In this document: one piece after another, positions 53,525-61,747 of the stretch
How positions within the stretch are numbered: position 1 is the first letter of the stretch
How the letters are laid out: the number at the start of each line of letters is the position of its first letter
Origin: an uncultured Muribaculaceae bacterium
GTDB taxonomy: Bacteria > Bacteroidota > Bacteroidia > Bacteroidales > Muribaculaceae
Reading direction: 5' to 3'
NCBI GenBank assembly: GCA_958439725.1
Contig: CAUBWJ010000009.1
Coordinates: 1-64,000, forward strand
Length of the DNA stretch: 64,000 nucleotides
Notes under the pieces: model-generated
What the model saw: only the letters and a program-made list of their open reading frames with translations
The model's database searches: none
Told to the model about the DNA's origin: nothing
Translations under genes and position numbers: made by a program

Positions 53525-54934
53525 TCATTTGTCTGCTTCGGGAGCAGAAGCGGTTTTCGGCGCTGCGGAAGAGGTTGTGGCCGTTGCTTTGGCCGCGGTC
53601 TCTGTGGCAGATGCCTTGGGAGCGGTTACGGTGGCCTGAGCACCAGCACCGACTGCTATGGGCTGTACTGAGCTTACATGAGCGGTACCACCGGAAACAT
53701 CATGGTGTTCTTCATAATTCTTTCCTGCTACTATAATCTTACGGATTATTACCACAATCAGGCCTGCGAAGCTGAGATACATACAGATCTTGAACGCGAT
53801 AAGCGGGTTGGCGGAAGTGGATGTGTGGAAGATTTTGGCGATAAGGTCGATTAAAGGAGCTGCCACCACGTTGCCGATGGAGTCCATGGAAGCGAACCAT
53901 GCCAGAGTGAGGGTAAGAGCCACACGTGAGGAAGCCTGCGACAGACGGTCATAGTAATATGGCTGTGCCACGCCGTAGAAATAAGTGGCGATAAGAATGC
54001 CGAGACCTACAATGAATACGTTGCTGGTAATCGACATGAGAAGGAAGCCGATGCCTACGGCCACCATTACGGATATGGCCACGGTCTTTTTCAGTATCTT
54101 AAGACACCAGTTAAGGGTATAGCCCGAGGCCATGATGCCGAAGAACAGAATCGAGGTAAGGTCACCGGCCGTGGATGAATTGGTGTAACGGAATGGAATG
54201 TAAAGGCTGATTGCCGCAATCACGAAGGTGATTACGAAATAGTAGATACAATAGCGGATGAGCATTCCCATGTTGACTTCCTTGCTGAACTTGTAGTGTA
54301 CCTTGGGAGCGTTGAGTTTCTGGGCATCTGTTTTACGGATGTCGACAGGCTCAGTGACGTATTTCTTGAAACCCTTGGCAAAGAACAGGGGGATAAACGG
54401 CAGAAGATAGACTGCGAACGGAAGACGCCAGTCGATTTTTGCAAGATAACCGGTGGCGATCACGCAGGCCATGAGGACGAGGTTGAGGGTAGCCGAAGTA
54501 TAACCGTACTGTGCCGTACGCTGCTTGCCTCCGAACATATCGGCGATAAAGGCTGTGGACAGCGGGCTGAGGATACCGGCGAAGATGCCGATGAGGAAGC
54601 TGAGCACAATCAGCGTTATCATATTTGGCACGAAGAAGAACAGCACGCCGCAGATACCGTAGGCCAGGCAGGTCCACGCCGTAAGCTTGTTGTTGTTGAA
54701 CTTGGTGCCTATCCAGCCGCCGAGAAACACGAACGGAATTGCGGCGATGTTAGGCCCGATTTCGAGCAGCTGTGTCTCGAACTGGGTTGTTCCGGGGAAT
54801 ATCTTGGTTAAATCTCCCATTATAGGCGAAATAGCCAGGCCGGGGAGAGATGTGCATATAAATATCACATACAGGTTGAACACGGCCCACAACGGCAGGA
54901 GCTTGCTGCCGTAGCCTGATTGAATACCTTTCAT
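53525..54934 (-). CDS. MFS transporter with Ala/Thr-rich C-terminal tail
   Basis: 469 residues, twelve membrane segments. FIADMFGGKQRTAQYGY resembles the conserved loop between helices 4 and 5. A central cytoplasmic loop (about 195-225) is charged. From about residue 415 on the protein ends in a 50-residue low-complexity tail of Ala, Thr, Ser, Pro and Lys, unusual for MFS. It sits between the porin gene and the two hydrolases, so it probably carries their substrate across the inner membrane. Substrate unknown. Confidence 0.85.
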   Translation of the reverse strand: MKGIQSGYGSKLLPLWAVFNLYVIFICTSLPGLAISPIMGDLTKIFPGTTQFETQLLEIGPNIAAIPFVFLGGWIGTKFNNNKLTAWTCLAYGICGVLFFFVPNMITLIVLSFLIGIFAGILSPLSTAFIADMFGGKQRTAQYGYTSATLNLVLMACVIATGYLAKIDWRLPFAVYLLPFIPLFFAKGFKKYVTEPVDIRKTDAQKLNAPKVHYKFSKEVNMGMLIRYCIYYFVITFVIAAISLYIPFRYTNSSTAGDLTSILFFGIMASGYTLNWCLKILKKTVAISVMVAVGIGFLLMSITSNVFIVGLGILIATYFYGVAQPYYYDRLSQASSRVALTLTLAWFASMDSIGNVVAAPLIDLIAKIFHTSTSANPLIAFKICMYLSFAGLIVVIIRKIIVAGKNYEEHHDVSGGTAHVSSVQPIAVGAGAQATVTAPKASATETAAKATATTSSAAPKTASAPEADK

Positions 54935-54983
54935 AATGATTTATATTTGAATGATTAATATTGTTTCCGGCTATCGTAACGGT

Positions 54984-56315
54984 TCAGAAAGTGAACGCTA
55001 TCTGAGTCTGGATGCGCGTGTCGTGCGCGCCCCCTATGTTCCAGGTCTGGCGGTGTCCCCACAGACCTTCTATACCCCACTGAAGATAAGGTGTGATATT
55101 GTAGAAGCAGTTCACGGCTGCATACAGCGCGTAGCGGTAGTTCTCTGATTCGGGAAGAGCATTGCAGTATTCGCGTACGTTCCATATCCTCGACTGCGAA
55201 GCCATGGCATTGAACTGCAGCTTAGGGGTGGGATTGTAGCTCACGCCGAAATTGATACCCATCATGGGCGAGGACGACATGCGGCCGAGTTCGGAGTCCT
55301 TCGGAACAAACGAAAGCGGCTTGCCTGCGATGTCCTGCAGATAGTTGCCTATGCCGCGTCCGTAAGCGAACTGGTAATAGAATATCACTTTCGACGAAGG
55401 CGAGAGATTGCCTGAAAGCATGGCCCCCCACCCTGCCATGTGGCGTGTCTTGCCGGCCTCAAGGTCACGGTAGGCGAAATTGCGCAGGATACCCGACAGT
55501 CGCACGCGGTTCCACTGGGAGAAGGAATATTCCACCCATGCCGGAATATCGGGAATAAGCTGTTCGGCGGTTCCTATCACCTGCTTGCCGTCTTCCTCGG
55601 GATAGTCTTTTCCACGATAGTATCCGTTGGAGGAATAGAATGTGGGCATGTCAAGGCCGATGGCAAAGCGGAAACCATCGTAGGATTTCGATTTATATGA
55701 AATCTCGTAAGCCACATTGCTCACGCAGCCCGAGGGGCCTTCGGGGTCGATTGTGGGAGGCTGGCATGCGTAGTCGTCCTGAAACAGGGTGAGCTTCATG
55801 CCGGCGGTGAATCCCCGCCAGGTGATGTAGGCTCGCTGCAGCACTATGCTGGGGTCAATTCCGTTTGTACCTATTTTCACGTAGCCTGAAATCTCATTGT
55901 CGGTTCCGGCCAGACCCACAATCTGCATGTCAACCGAACCGTTGATGGGATTGATATAGAAATCGCTTTTGTGTCCTGCGGTGGCCGGAACGGGAATGGC
56001 CGATGTGACAAAACTTATTCCGGCATCGGACTGCTTGTAAAGGTTATTGCCTATATCATAGCCGAAGACCGGAGTTATTGAGCCACCTATAGTGAGAATA
56101 AAGTTATTGTTGGCGGATTTTACAGCGAATTTTGGAACGGGGATTGAACGGTTCTCCACTGGACGTGTCTTTTTCAGTATGCCGGCCACCTCCGGGGTCA
56201 TGCGGACGATTTCGAGTTTGTTTGACCGTTCTGCAACCGGAATTGAGTCCTGAGCTGCCACGTTTTGTGCAAGACACACAACCAATGCTGTTAAAAAGGT
56301 TGCTGAAGCTTTCAT
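54984..56315 (-). CDS. Outer-membrane porin (DcaP-like)
   Basis: 443 residues. Signal peptide about 1-21 (LAQNVAAQ). A short N-terminal helical part (about 30-60) is followed by a 16-strand-type barrel: FILTIGGSITPVFGYDI, GYVKIGTNG, AYITWRGFTAGMKLTLFQDDYA (typical of DcaP/OprP-like porins), and a terminal strand TQIAFTF with C-terminal Phe. DcaP channels pass small negatively charged solutes. First gene of the minus-strand operon, 49 nt before the MFS gene. Confidence 0.78.
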   Translation of the reverse strand: MKASATFLTALVVCLAQNVAAQDSIPVAERSNKLEIVRMTPEVAGILKKTRPVENRSIPVPKFAVKSANNNFILTIGGSITPVFGYDIGNNLYKQSDAGISFVTSAIPVPATAGHKSDFYINPINGSVDMQIVGLAGTDNEISGYVKIGTNGIDPSIVLQRAYITWRGFTAGMKLTLFQDDYACQPPTIDPEGPSGCVSNVAYEISYKSKSYDGFRFAIGLDMPTFYSSNGYYRGKDYPEEDGKQVIGTAEQLIPDIPAWVEYSFSQWNRVRLSGILRNFAYRDLEAGKTRHMAGWGAMLSGNLSPSSKVIFYYQFAYGRGIGNYLQDIAGKPLSFVPKDSELGRMSSSPMMGINFGVSYNPTPKLQFNAMASQSRIWNVREYCNALPESENYRYALYAAVNCFYNITPYLQWGIEGLWGHRQTWNIGGAHDTRIQTQIAFTF

Positions 56316-56547
56316 TTTGAGTTAGGTCTTTTGTTTAATTAAGGGAAATTTCGACGTTTTTGTACTCCTTAAGTAATCGTTGTTTTAGGCGGCGGTTGCT
56401 ATTGAAGGAGGAAGAGCGCCGTTGTGAAACGGCTTGTAAGGGACATTCATTATAAGTATTTATAAACCTGATGAGCGTTGTCATTCTTTATTATCTCACT
56501 TATAAAAATCAAACAATAGACCACCGTTAAAGTTTCCATATTTAACA
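56316..56547. other. Upstream region of the porin operon
   Basis: No gene. On the minus strand a near-consensus ATTGTTTG (plus 56508-56515) could be the -7 box, which would leave a leader near 190 nt; it contains a GCCGTT-TCAC-AACGGC hairpin at about 56419-56434. No binding site is recognised. Confidence 0.35.
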
Positions 56548-56753
56548 TTTGCACTAATTTTTAACACATCCCTTACTGTCTGAGATTTAGCGCACTGCCC
56601 CAGCATGTGTTGAGCATGCGGGACTGCTGTCGCCCCGCGGAATGCCCGGTGCTTTCATAGAGTGACGTACTGTGCGGCAATTGCCGGATCATACGCATAT
56701 ATAATATAAAAGCGGGAGCGCGAACGATTTCTCATTCGCGCTCCCGTTTTTTA
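56548..56753 (+). ncRNA. Candidate small RNA convergent with rplT
   Basis: A TTTG at 56548-56551 is followed about 22 nt later by a weak -7 box, then some 165 nt without a reading frame that end at a strong terminator shared with rplT. The stretch 56597-56622 makes a hairpin (CCC and GCATG with CATGC and GGG). A conserved Bacteroidales RNA motif (Bacteroidales-1) is known downstream of the L20 gene, which is where this lies. Identity and strand are guesses from position. Confidence 0.3.
56713..56752. terminator. Bidirectional terminator after rplT
   Basis: A perfect 12-bp stem, 56713-56724 with 56735-56746, has six Ts downstream on the plus strand and CTTTTATATT on the minus strand. It ends thrS-infC-rpmI-rplT. 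Confidence 0.85.
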
Positions 56754-56766
56754 ACTGTTGTCAGGT

Positions 56767-57117
56767 TCAGGCGTTCTTCACTTTGTCAACAACGGCCTTG
56801 AAAGCGGCGGGGTTGTTGAGAGCGAGATCAGCGAGCACCTTGCGGTTGATTTCGATGCCCGACTTGTGGATAAGGCCCATCAGCTTGGAATAGCTGAGAT
56901 CCTCCATGCGTGCGGCAGCGTTGATACGCTGAATCCACAGTGCGCGGAAATTGCGCTTTTTATCTTTACGGTCGCGGTAAGCGTATGTCAGACCTTTTTC
57001 CCAGGTGTTCTTGGCAACGGTCCATACATTGCGGCGGCAACCGAAGTATCCGCGGGTGAGTTTTAAGATTTTCTTTCTGCGAGCTCTTGAAGCTACATGA
57101 TTTACTGATCTTGGCAT
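56767..57117 (-). CDS. rplT: 50S ribosomal protein L20
   Basis: 116 residues, standard. MPRSVNHVASRARRKKILKL begins the basic helix that threads into 23S rRNA, and WIQRINAAARMEDLSYSKLM is the family signature. L20 is needed for early 50S assembly and in many bacteria represses its own operon. 131 nt after rpmI. Confidence 0.97.
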   Translation of the reverse strand: MPRSVNHVASRARRKKILKLTRGYFGCRRNVWTVAKNTWEKGLTYAYRDRKDKKRNFRALWIQRINAAARMEDLSYSKLMGLIHKSGIEINRKVLADLALNNPAAFKAVVDKVKNA

Positions 57118-57248
57118 TGTTTTGTTGTTTTTTGAAAGTTAGCGGTCCGGCTTTGTGGTCCGGAACTCTTCTGTGCTAAGCGTTCGGTTAATAAATGGAA
57201 TATAAATTCACGAATTAAATTGTGGATTTCGAGAAGCCCTGAGCCTGA

Positions 57249-57446
57249 TTATCTCATAGCGAGAAGTTCCTTTACAGCCTTCACATCGGTCTTGGCAAGA
57301 ACGGTGAAGTGAGTAAGGTTACGTTTCTGCTTTTTGGTCTTCTTGGTGAGAATGTGGCTCTTGAAAGCGTGTTTTCTCTTGATCTTTCCTGATCCGGTAA
57401 GGGCGAACCTCTTTTTGGCACCGGAATTAGTCTTAATCTTAGGCAT
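57249..57446 (-). CDS. rpmI: 50S ribosomal protein L35
   Basis: 65 residues, very basic. MPKIKTNSGAKKRFALTGSG and KIKRKHAFKSHILTKKTKKQ are the L35 signature. Between infC and rplT, the universal order. Confidence 0.97.
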   Translation of the reverse strand: MPKIKTNSGAKKRFALTGSGKIKRKHAFKSHILTKKTKKQKRNLTHFTVLAKTDVKAVKELLAMR

Positions 57447-57494
57447 TTTTGTTTTTGTTAATTGTATTAATTCGAGTTATATCTCTTGATTTTC

Positions 57495-58082
57495 TCAGGC
57501 TTTGGTTTTCTTGGGCGAGATCATGATGATCATGCGCTTACCCTCGAGCACCGGCATCTGCTCAACTTTGCCGTATTCCTCAAGGTCGTTGGCGAAACGG
57601 AGCAAAAGCACCTCGCCCTGTTCCTTGAAGAGGATGGAGCGGCCGCGGAAGAAAACGTAGGCTTTCACCTTGGCGCCGTCCTGAAGGAAGCCGATGGCAT
57701 GTTTGAGCTTGAAGTTATAGTCATGGTCGTCGGTCTGGGGTCCGAAACGGATCTCCTTCACCACAACCTTGGTGGCCTTGGCTTTCTGCTCTTTCTGATG
57801 TTTCTTCTGCTGATAGAGGAATTTCTGATAATCGAGCACCTTGCACACCGGAGGAGCGGCGTTGGGCGAGATTTCAATCAGATCGAGCCCCTGGGCCTCG
57901 GCTATCTTCAGGGCCTCCTGAATGGGGTATATGCCTGTCTCTACGTTGTCACCGACCAGACGTACCTCGCGGGCACGAATGCGTTCGTTGATTGCGTGAA
58001 GGTCTTTGGGTGCGTTGCCGCCCCTGCGGGAAGGGCCGTTGTTATCGCGACGCGGACCCGGTACAAAAGGTTTTTTCTCCAT
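57495..58082 (-). CDS. infC: Translation initiation factor IF-3
   Basis: 195 residues. A basic N-terminal extension (KKPFVPGPRRDNNGPSRRGG) precedes the IF-3 N domain (INERIRAREVRLVGDNVETG) and C domain (VKEIRFGPQTDDHDYNFKL). IF-3 keeps 30S subunits free and checks the start codon. The start is an ordinary ATG, unlike the AUU of E. coli infC. It begins directly after the thrS stop. Confidence 0.96.
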   Translation of the reverse strand: MEKKPFVPGPRRDNNGPSRRGGNAPKDLHAINERIRAREVRLVGDNVETGIYPIQEALKIAEAQGLDLIEISPNAAPPVCKVLDYQKFLYQQKKHQKEQKAKATKVVVKEIRFGPQTDDHDYNFKLKHAIGFLQDGAKVKAYVFFRGRSILFKEQGEVLLLRFANDLEEYGKVEQMPVLEGKRMIIMISPKKTKA

Positions 58083-60029
58083 TCAGTGAGTAGGATTATT
58101 AGTCATGTTTTTGACCTCATCAGCCAAAAGTTCTGCAAAGGTAGCAATTTTCATCGTTCCTTTATCACCTTCGCCCTGTTTTCTTACTGAAATTGTGCCA
58201 TTTTCTGCTTCTTTTTCGCCTACTACGAGCATATAGGGTATCCGTCGCAGTTCGTTGTCGCGAATTTTCTTGCCTATTTTCTCGTTTCGGTCGTCGACGG
58301 TCACGCGCACGTCGGCCTCGTCGAGCTGACGGGCCACCTCATGGGCGTAGTCGTTGAATTTCTCGCTGATGGGAAGCACAATTGCCTGGTCGGGGGTGAG
58401 CCACAGCGGGAAGCGTCCGGCGGTGTGCTCAAGAAGCACGGCCACGAATCGCTCCATCGAGCCGAAGGGCGCGCGGTGAATCATCACGGGGCGGTGTTTC
58501 TGGTTGTCGCTGCCGGTATACTCAAGCTGGAAGCGCTCGGGAAGGTTATAGTCCACCTGGATGGTTCCCAGCTGCCAGCGGCGTCCCAGGGCGTCCTTCA
58601 CCATGAAGTCGAGCTTCGGGCCGTAGAATGCAGCCTCGCCCAGTTCGGTGCGGGCCTTCAGGCCTTTTTCCTGACATGCCTCTATGATAGCCTGCTCGGC
58701 AAGATGCCAGTTCTCGTCGCTGCCTATGTATTTCTGCTTGTTGTTGGGGTCGCGGAGCGAGATCTGAGCCTCGTAGTTTTCGAAGTTGAGAGCCTTGAAG
58801 ATGTAGAATATGATGTCCATCACCTTCAGGAACTCCTCTTTTATCTGCTCGGGAGCGCAGAATATGTGGGCGTCGTCCTGCGTAAAGCCGCGCACGCGGG
58901 TCAGACCGTGAAGCTCACCGCTCTGCTCATAGCGGTAAACGGTGCCGAACTCGGCCAGACGCATGGGGAGGTCGCGGTAGCTGCGGGGCGACGAGCGGTA
59001 AATCTCGCAGTGATGCGGGCAGTTCATGGGTTTGAGCAGATACTCCTCCCCTTCCTCGGGTGTGTGGATGGGCTGGAAGGAGTCTTTGCCGTATTTTGCA
59101 TAATGGCCGGAGGTCACATAGAGATTCTTGTTGCCGATATGGGGGGTGATCACCTGCAGATAGCCGTAACGTTTCTGGATTTTGCGGAGGAACTGCTCCA
59201 GACGGTCGCGGAGAGCGGCGCCCTTGGGAAGCCACAGGGGCAGACCGGCACCCACGTTCTGTGAGAATGTGAAGAGTTCCATCTCTTTGCCGAGTTTGCG
59301 GTGGTCGCGTTTCTTAGCCTCCTCAAGCAGCGCCAGATACTCGTCGAGCATCTTCTGCTTGGGGAAAGTGATGCCGTAAACCCTCACGAGCTGATTGCGC
59401 TTCTCATCGCCGCGCCAATAGGCGCCGGCAAGTGACATCACCTTGGCTGCCTTGATGGGAGCGGTGGTGGGGATATGCGGGCCGCGGCACAGGTCGGTGA
59501 ACTCGCCCTGTGTATATGTGGTTATGGTGCCGTCCTCAAGTTCGGATATAAGCTCGCACTTGTATTCCTCGCCACGGTCACCGAACATTTTCAGCGCGTC
59601 GGCTTTGGATATCTCCTTTCTTACTATGGGCTGTTTCGTGCGCGCCAGTTCAAGCATCTTCTGCTCGATTTTGGGGAAATCGGCGGCTGTGATTTCATGT
59701 TCTCCGGGGTCTATGTCGTAATAGAAACCGTTTTCAATAGCCGGTCCTATGCCGAATTTCACGCCGGGATAAAGCTGCTGAAGGGCCTCGGCGAGAAGGT
59801 GCGCCGAGCTGTGCCAGAAAGCATGTTTGCCCTCCGGATCGTCCCACTTGTAAAGACGCACTTCGGCATCCTCGGTTACCGGACGGGAAAGATCCCATTC
59901 CTTGCCGTTGACGCTCGCGGCCAGCACATCCTGCGCAAGGCGCTGGCTTATGCTCTCGGCAATCTGAAGAGGGGTGACACCACTTTCAAACTGTCGGGTC
60001 GAGCCGTCGGGAAATGTAATGTTTATCAT
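58083..60029 (-). CDS. thrS: Threonyl-tRNA synthetase
   Basis: 648 residues, standard. TGS domain at 1-62, second additional (editing) domain with FWHSSAHLLAEALQQLYPGVK, catalytic core with MNCPHHCEIYRS (zinc Cys-His), LRLAEFGTVYRYEQSGEL-type class II motif 2, and a C-terminal anticodon-binding domain. First gene of thrS-infC-rpmI-rplT. Confidence 0.97.
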   Translation of the reverse strand: MINITFPDGSTRQFESGVTPLQIAESISQRLAQDVLAASVNGKEWDLSRPVTEDAEVRLYKWDDPEGKHAFWHSSAHLLAEALQQLYPGVKFGIGPAIENGFYYDIDPGEHEITAADFPKIEQKMLELARTKQPIVRKEISKADALKMFGDRGEEYKCELISELEDGTITTYTQGEFTDLCRGPHIPTTAPIKAAKVMSLAGAYWRGDEKRNQLVRVYGITFPKQKMLDEYLALLEEAKKRDHRKLGKEMELFTFSQNVGAGLPLWLPKGAALRDRLEQFLRKIQKRYGYLQVITPHIGNKNLYVTSGHYAKYGKDSFQPIHTPEEGEEYLLKPMNCPHHCEIYRSSPRSYRDLPMRLAEFGTVYRYEQSGELHGLTRVRGFTQDDAHIFCAPEQIKEEFLKVMDIIFYIFKALNFENYEAQISLRDPNNKQKYIGSDENWHLAEQAIIEACQEKGLKARTELGEAAFYGPKLDFMVKDALGRRWQLGTIQVDYNLPERFQLEYTGSDNQKHRPVMIHRAPFGSMERFVAVLLEHTAGRFPLWLTPDQAIVLPISEKFNDYAHEVARQLDEADVRVTVDDRNEKIGKKIRDNELRRIPYMLVVGEKEAENGTISVRKQGEGDKGTMKIATFAELLADEVKNMTNNPTH

Positions 60030-60093
60030 TGTCTTTTAATTAGTTATGACATCGTTAGTGGCTATCTCCGTTCCGGAGCCGCCAAACCGACTG

Positions 60094-60101
60094 CAAATTT
60101 A
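60094..60101 (-). promoter_or_regulatory. -7 element for the thrS operon
   Basis: Reads TAAATTTG on the minus strand; leader about 57 nt. The -33 box is TGTG at best. Confidence 0.55.
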
Positions 60102-60110
60102 ATCAGTTTC

Positions 60111-60145
60111 TTTGATTTTCACACACTTCACCTATATTATATTTG
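60111..60145 (+). promoter_or_regulatory. Candidate promoter for the oxalate operon
   Basis: TTTG at 60111-60114 and a perfect TATATTTG at 60138-60145, but with a 23-nt spacer, longer than the usual 19-21. If used, the frc leader is about 190 nt, room for a regulatory element, though none is recognised. The rest of the 60146-60340 gap shows no gene. Confidence 0.4.
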
Positions 60146-60340
60146 GATGAAAGTTAAACATTGTAAAGAAAATCCGACTCCAAATGTTAATTTCCGAACA
60201 TTGAACCCATTGCCCGTGTTTGATTATCGAACGCCGCCACGCCCAATGATACGTCAGGCCGGCTGTTCCGGGCGCTTACCCAACGCGCCTTGACATTTAA
60301 ACTCTTAAAGTAATCACACGAATTAAATCACACAACGATT

Positions 60341-61639
60341 ATGAACACAGCCCCTCTACAAGGAATCAAGGTGGTGGATTTCACCGAAGTTCAATCCGGT
60401 CCTTCATGTACTCAGATGCTCGCCTGGCTTGGCGCGGATGTAGTAAAAATCGAACGTCCGGGAGTAGGCGACGCTACCCGTAAGGAGCTACAGTTCCTCC
60501 CCGACGAGCCCAGCTATTACTTCCTTCAGCTCAACTCCAACAAAAAATCCCTTGCTCTCGACGCAAAGACCCCCGACGGCAAGGAAATTCTCACCAAGCT
60601 TATCAAGGAATGCGATATCTTCGTTGAGAACCTCCATCCCGGAGCAATGGATAAGCTCGGATTCAGCTGGGAAGCCGTCCATGCACTCAATCCCCGTTGC
60701 ATCTACGGTACCATCAAAGGTTTCCCCGTATCCTCGAAATATGTCAATCTGAAGGCTTACGAACCGGTGGCCCAGGTAACCGCAGGCGCCGCTTCCACCA
60801 CAGGCTGGTGGCAGGGCCCCGACAATGTGCCTACCCAGAGCGGCGCCGCCCTCGGCGACTCCAACTCCGGCATGCACCTTCTTATCGGTCTGCTTACCGC
60901 CCTTCTGCAGCGCGAGAAAACGGGAGTAGGCTCGTATGTATACCAGTCGATGCACAATGCCTGTCTTAATCTCTGCCGTATCAAGACACGCGACCAGCTC
61001 ACCCTCGACCGTATCGGCTATCTTACCCAGTTCCCGCAGTACCCCAATGAGAAATTCGGCGACTTCGTTCCCCGCTCCGGCAACCAGGAAGGTTCAGGCG
61101 TTCTCGGCTGGACATACAAATGCAAAGGCTGGGAAACCGACCCCAACGCTTATGTCTACGTGATTCTCCAGCGCGGAGCCAAACAGTTTGAACTCGCCGC
61201 CAAGGCTCTCGGATTCGAGGACTGGCTCACCAACCCCGATTTCAACACCGCCGACGCACGCGACAAACACAAACAGGAAATCTACGCCCGCATCGAGCAG
61301 TTCACAATCACAAAGACAAAATACGAAGTCACCGACCTGCTGTCGAAAGCCGGCGTCCCCGTAGGGCCGGTTCTTTCCACCAAGGAGATTATGGACGACG
61401 AGAGTCTCTACGACGGCAATACCCTTGTAAAAATCAATCAGGGTGGAAAAATCGGCGAATTCGTCACTGTCGGAGTGCCTTTCACCATCTCTGACTATCA
61501 GCCCACCTACGGCCCGTGTCCTACTCTCGGCGGCAACACCACCGAAGTCCTCACCGCACTTGGCTACACTCCCGAGCAGATTGATTCGTTTGCCAAGAAC
61601 GGCACCACGGCGCCCATGCCTAAAGAGGCAGCTAAATAA
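60341..61639 (+). CDS. frc: Formyl-CoA:oxalate CoA-transferase
   Basis: 432 residues, class III CoA-transferase. GIKVVDFTEVQSGPSCTQML at the N-terminus and the catalytic aspartate Asp173 in ALGDSNSGMHL match Oxalobacter formigenes FRC (Asp169). It moves CoA from formyl-CoA to oxalate, giving oxalyl-CoA for the next enzyme. The active-site glycine loop (GGGGQ in Oxalobacter, from memory) reads EGSGV at residues 250-254. Start ATG, followed after 108 nt by oxc. Oxalate rather than another acid is supported mainly by the oxc neighbour. Confidence 0.9.
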   Translation: MNTAPLQGIKVVDFTEVQSGPSCTQMLAWLGADVVKIERPGVGDATRKELQFLPDEPSYYFLQLNSNKKSLALDAKTPDGKEILTKLIKECDIFVENLHPGAMDKLGFSWEAVHALNPRCIYGTIKGFPVSSKYVNLKAYEPVAQVTAGAASTTGWWQGPDNVPTQSGAALGDSNSGMHLLIGLLTALLQREKTGVGSYVYQSMHNACLNLCRIKTRDQLTLDRIGYLTQFPQYPNEKFGDFVPRSGNQEGSGVLGWTYKCKGWETDPNAYVYVILQRGAKQFELAAKALGFEDWLTNPDFNTADARDKHKQEIYARIEQFTITKTKYEVTDLLSKAGVPVGPVLSTKEIMDDESLYDGNTLVKINQGGKIGEFVTVGVPFTISDYQPTYGPCPTLGGNTTEVLTALGYTPEQIDSFAKNGTTAPMPKEAAK

Positions 61640-61658
61640 AATACGCCCAATAATCTGA

Positions 61659-61712
61659 ACCGGAGCGGCGGAGACCGCGCGACACACATCTGCGGCTGTC
61701 CCCCGCTCCGGT
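61659..61712 (+). terminator. Hairpin between frc and oxc
   Basis: ACCGGAGCGG (61659-61668) pairs perfectly with 61703-61712. The tail is only weakly T-rich, so it may be an mRNA-stabilising or partial-attenuation element rather than a full terminator. Confidence 0.5.
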
Positions 61713-61747
61713 ATATTCTCTTTCAACTATTCTCATAACCGATTTTT

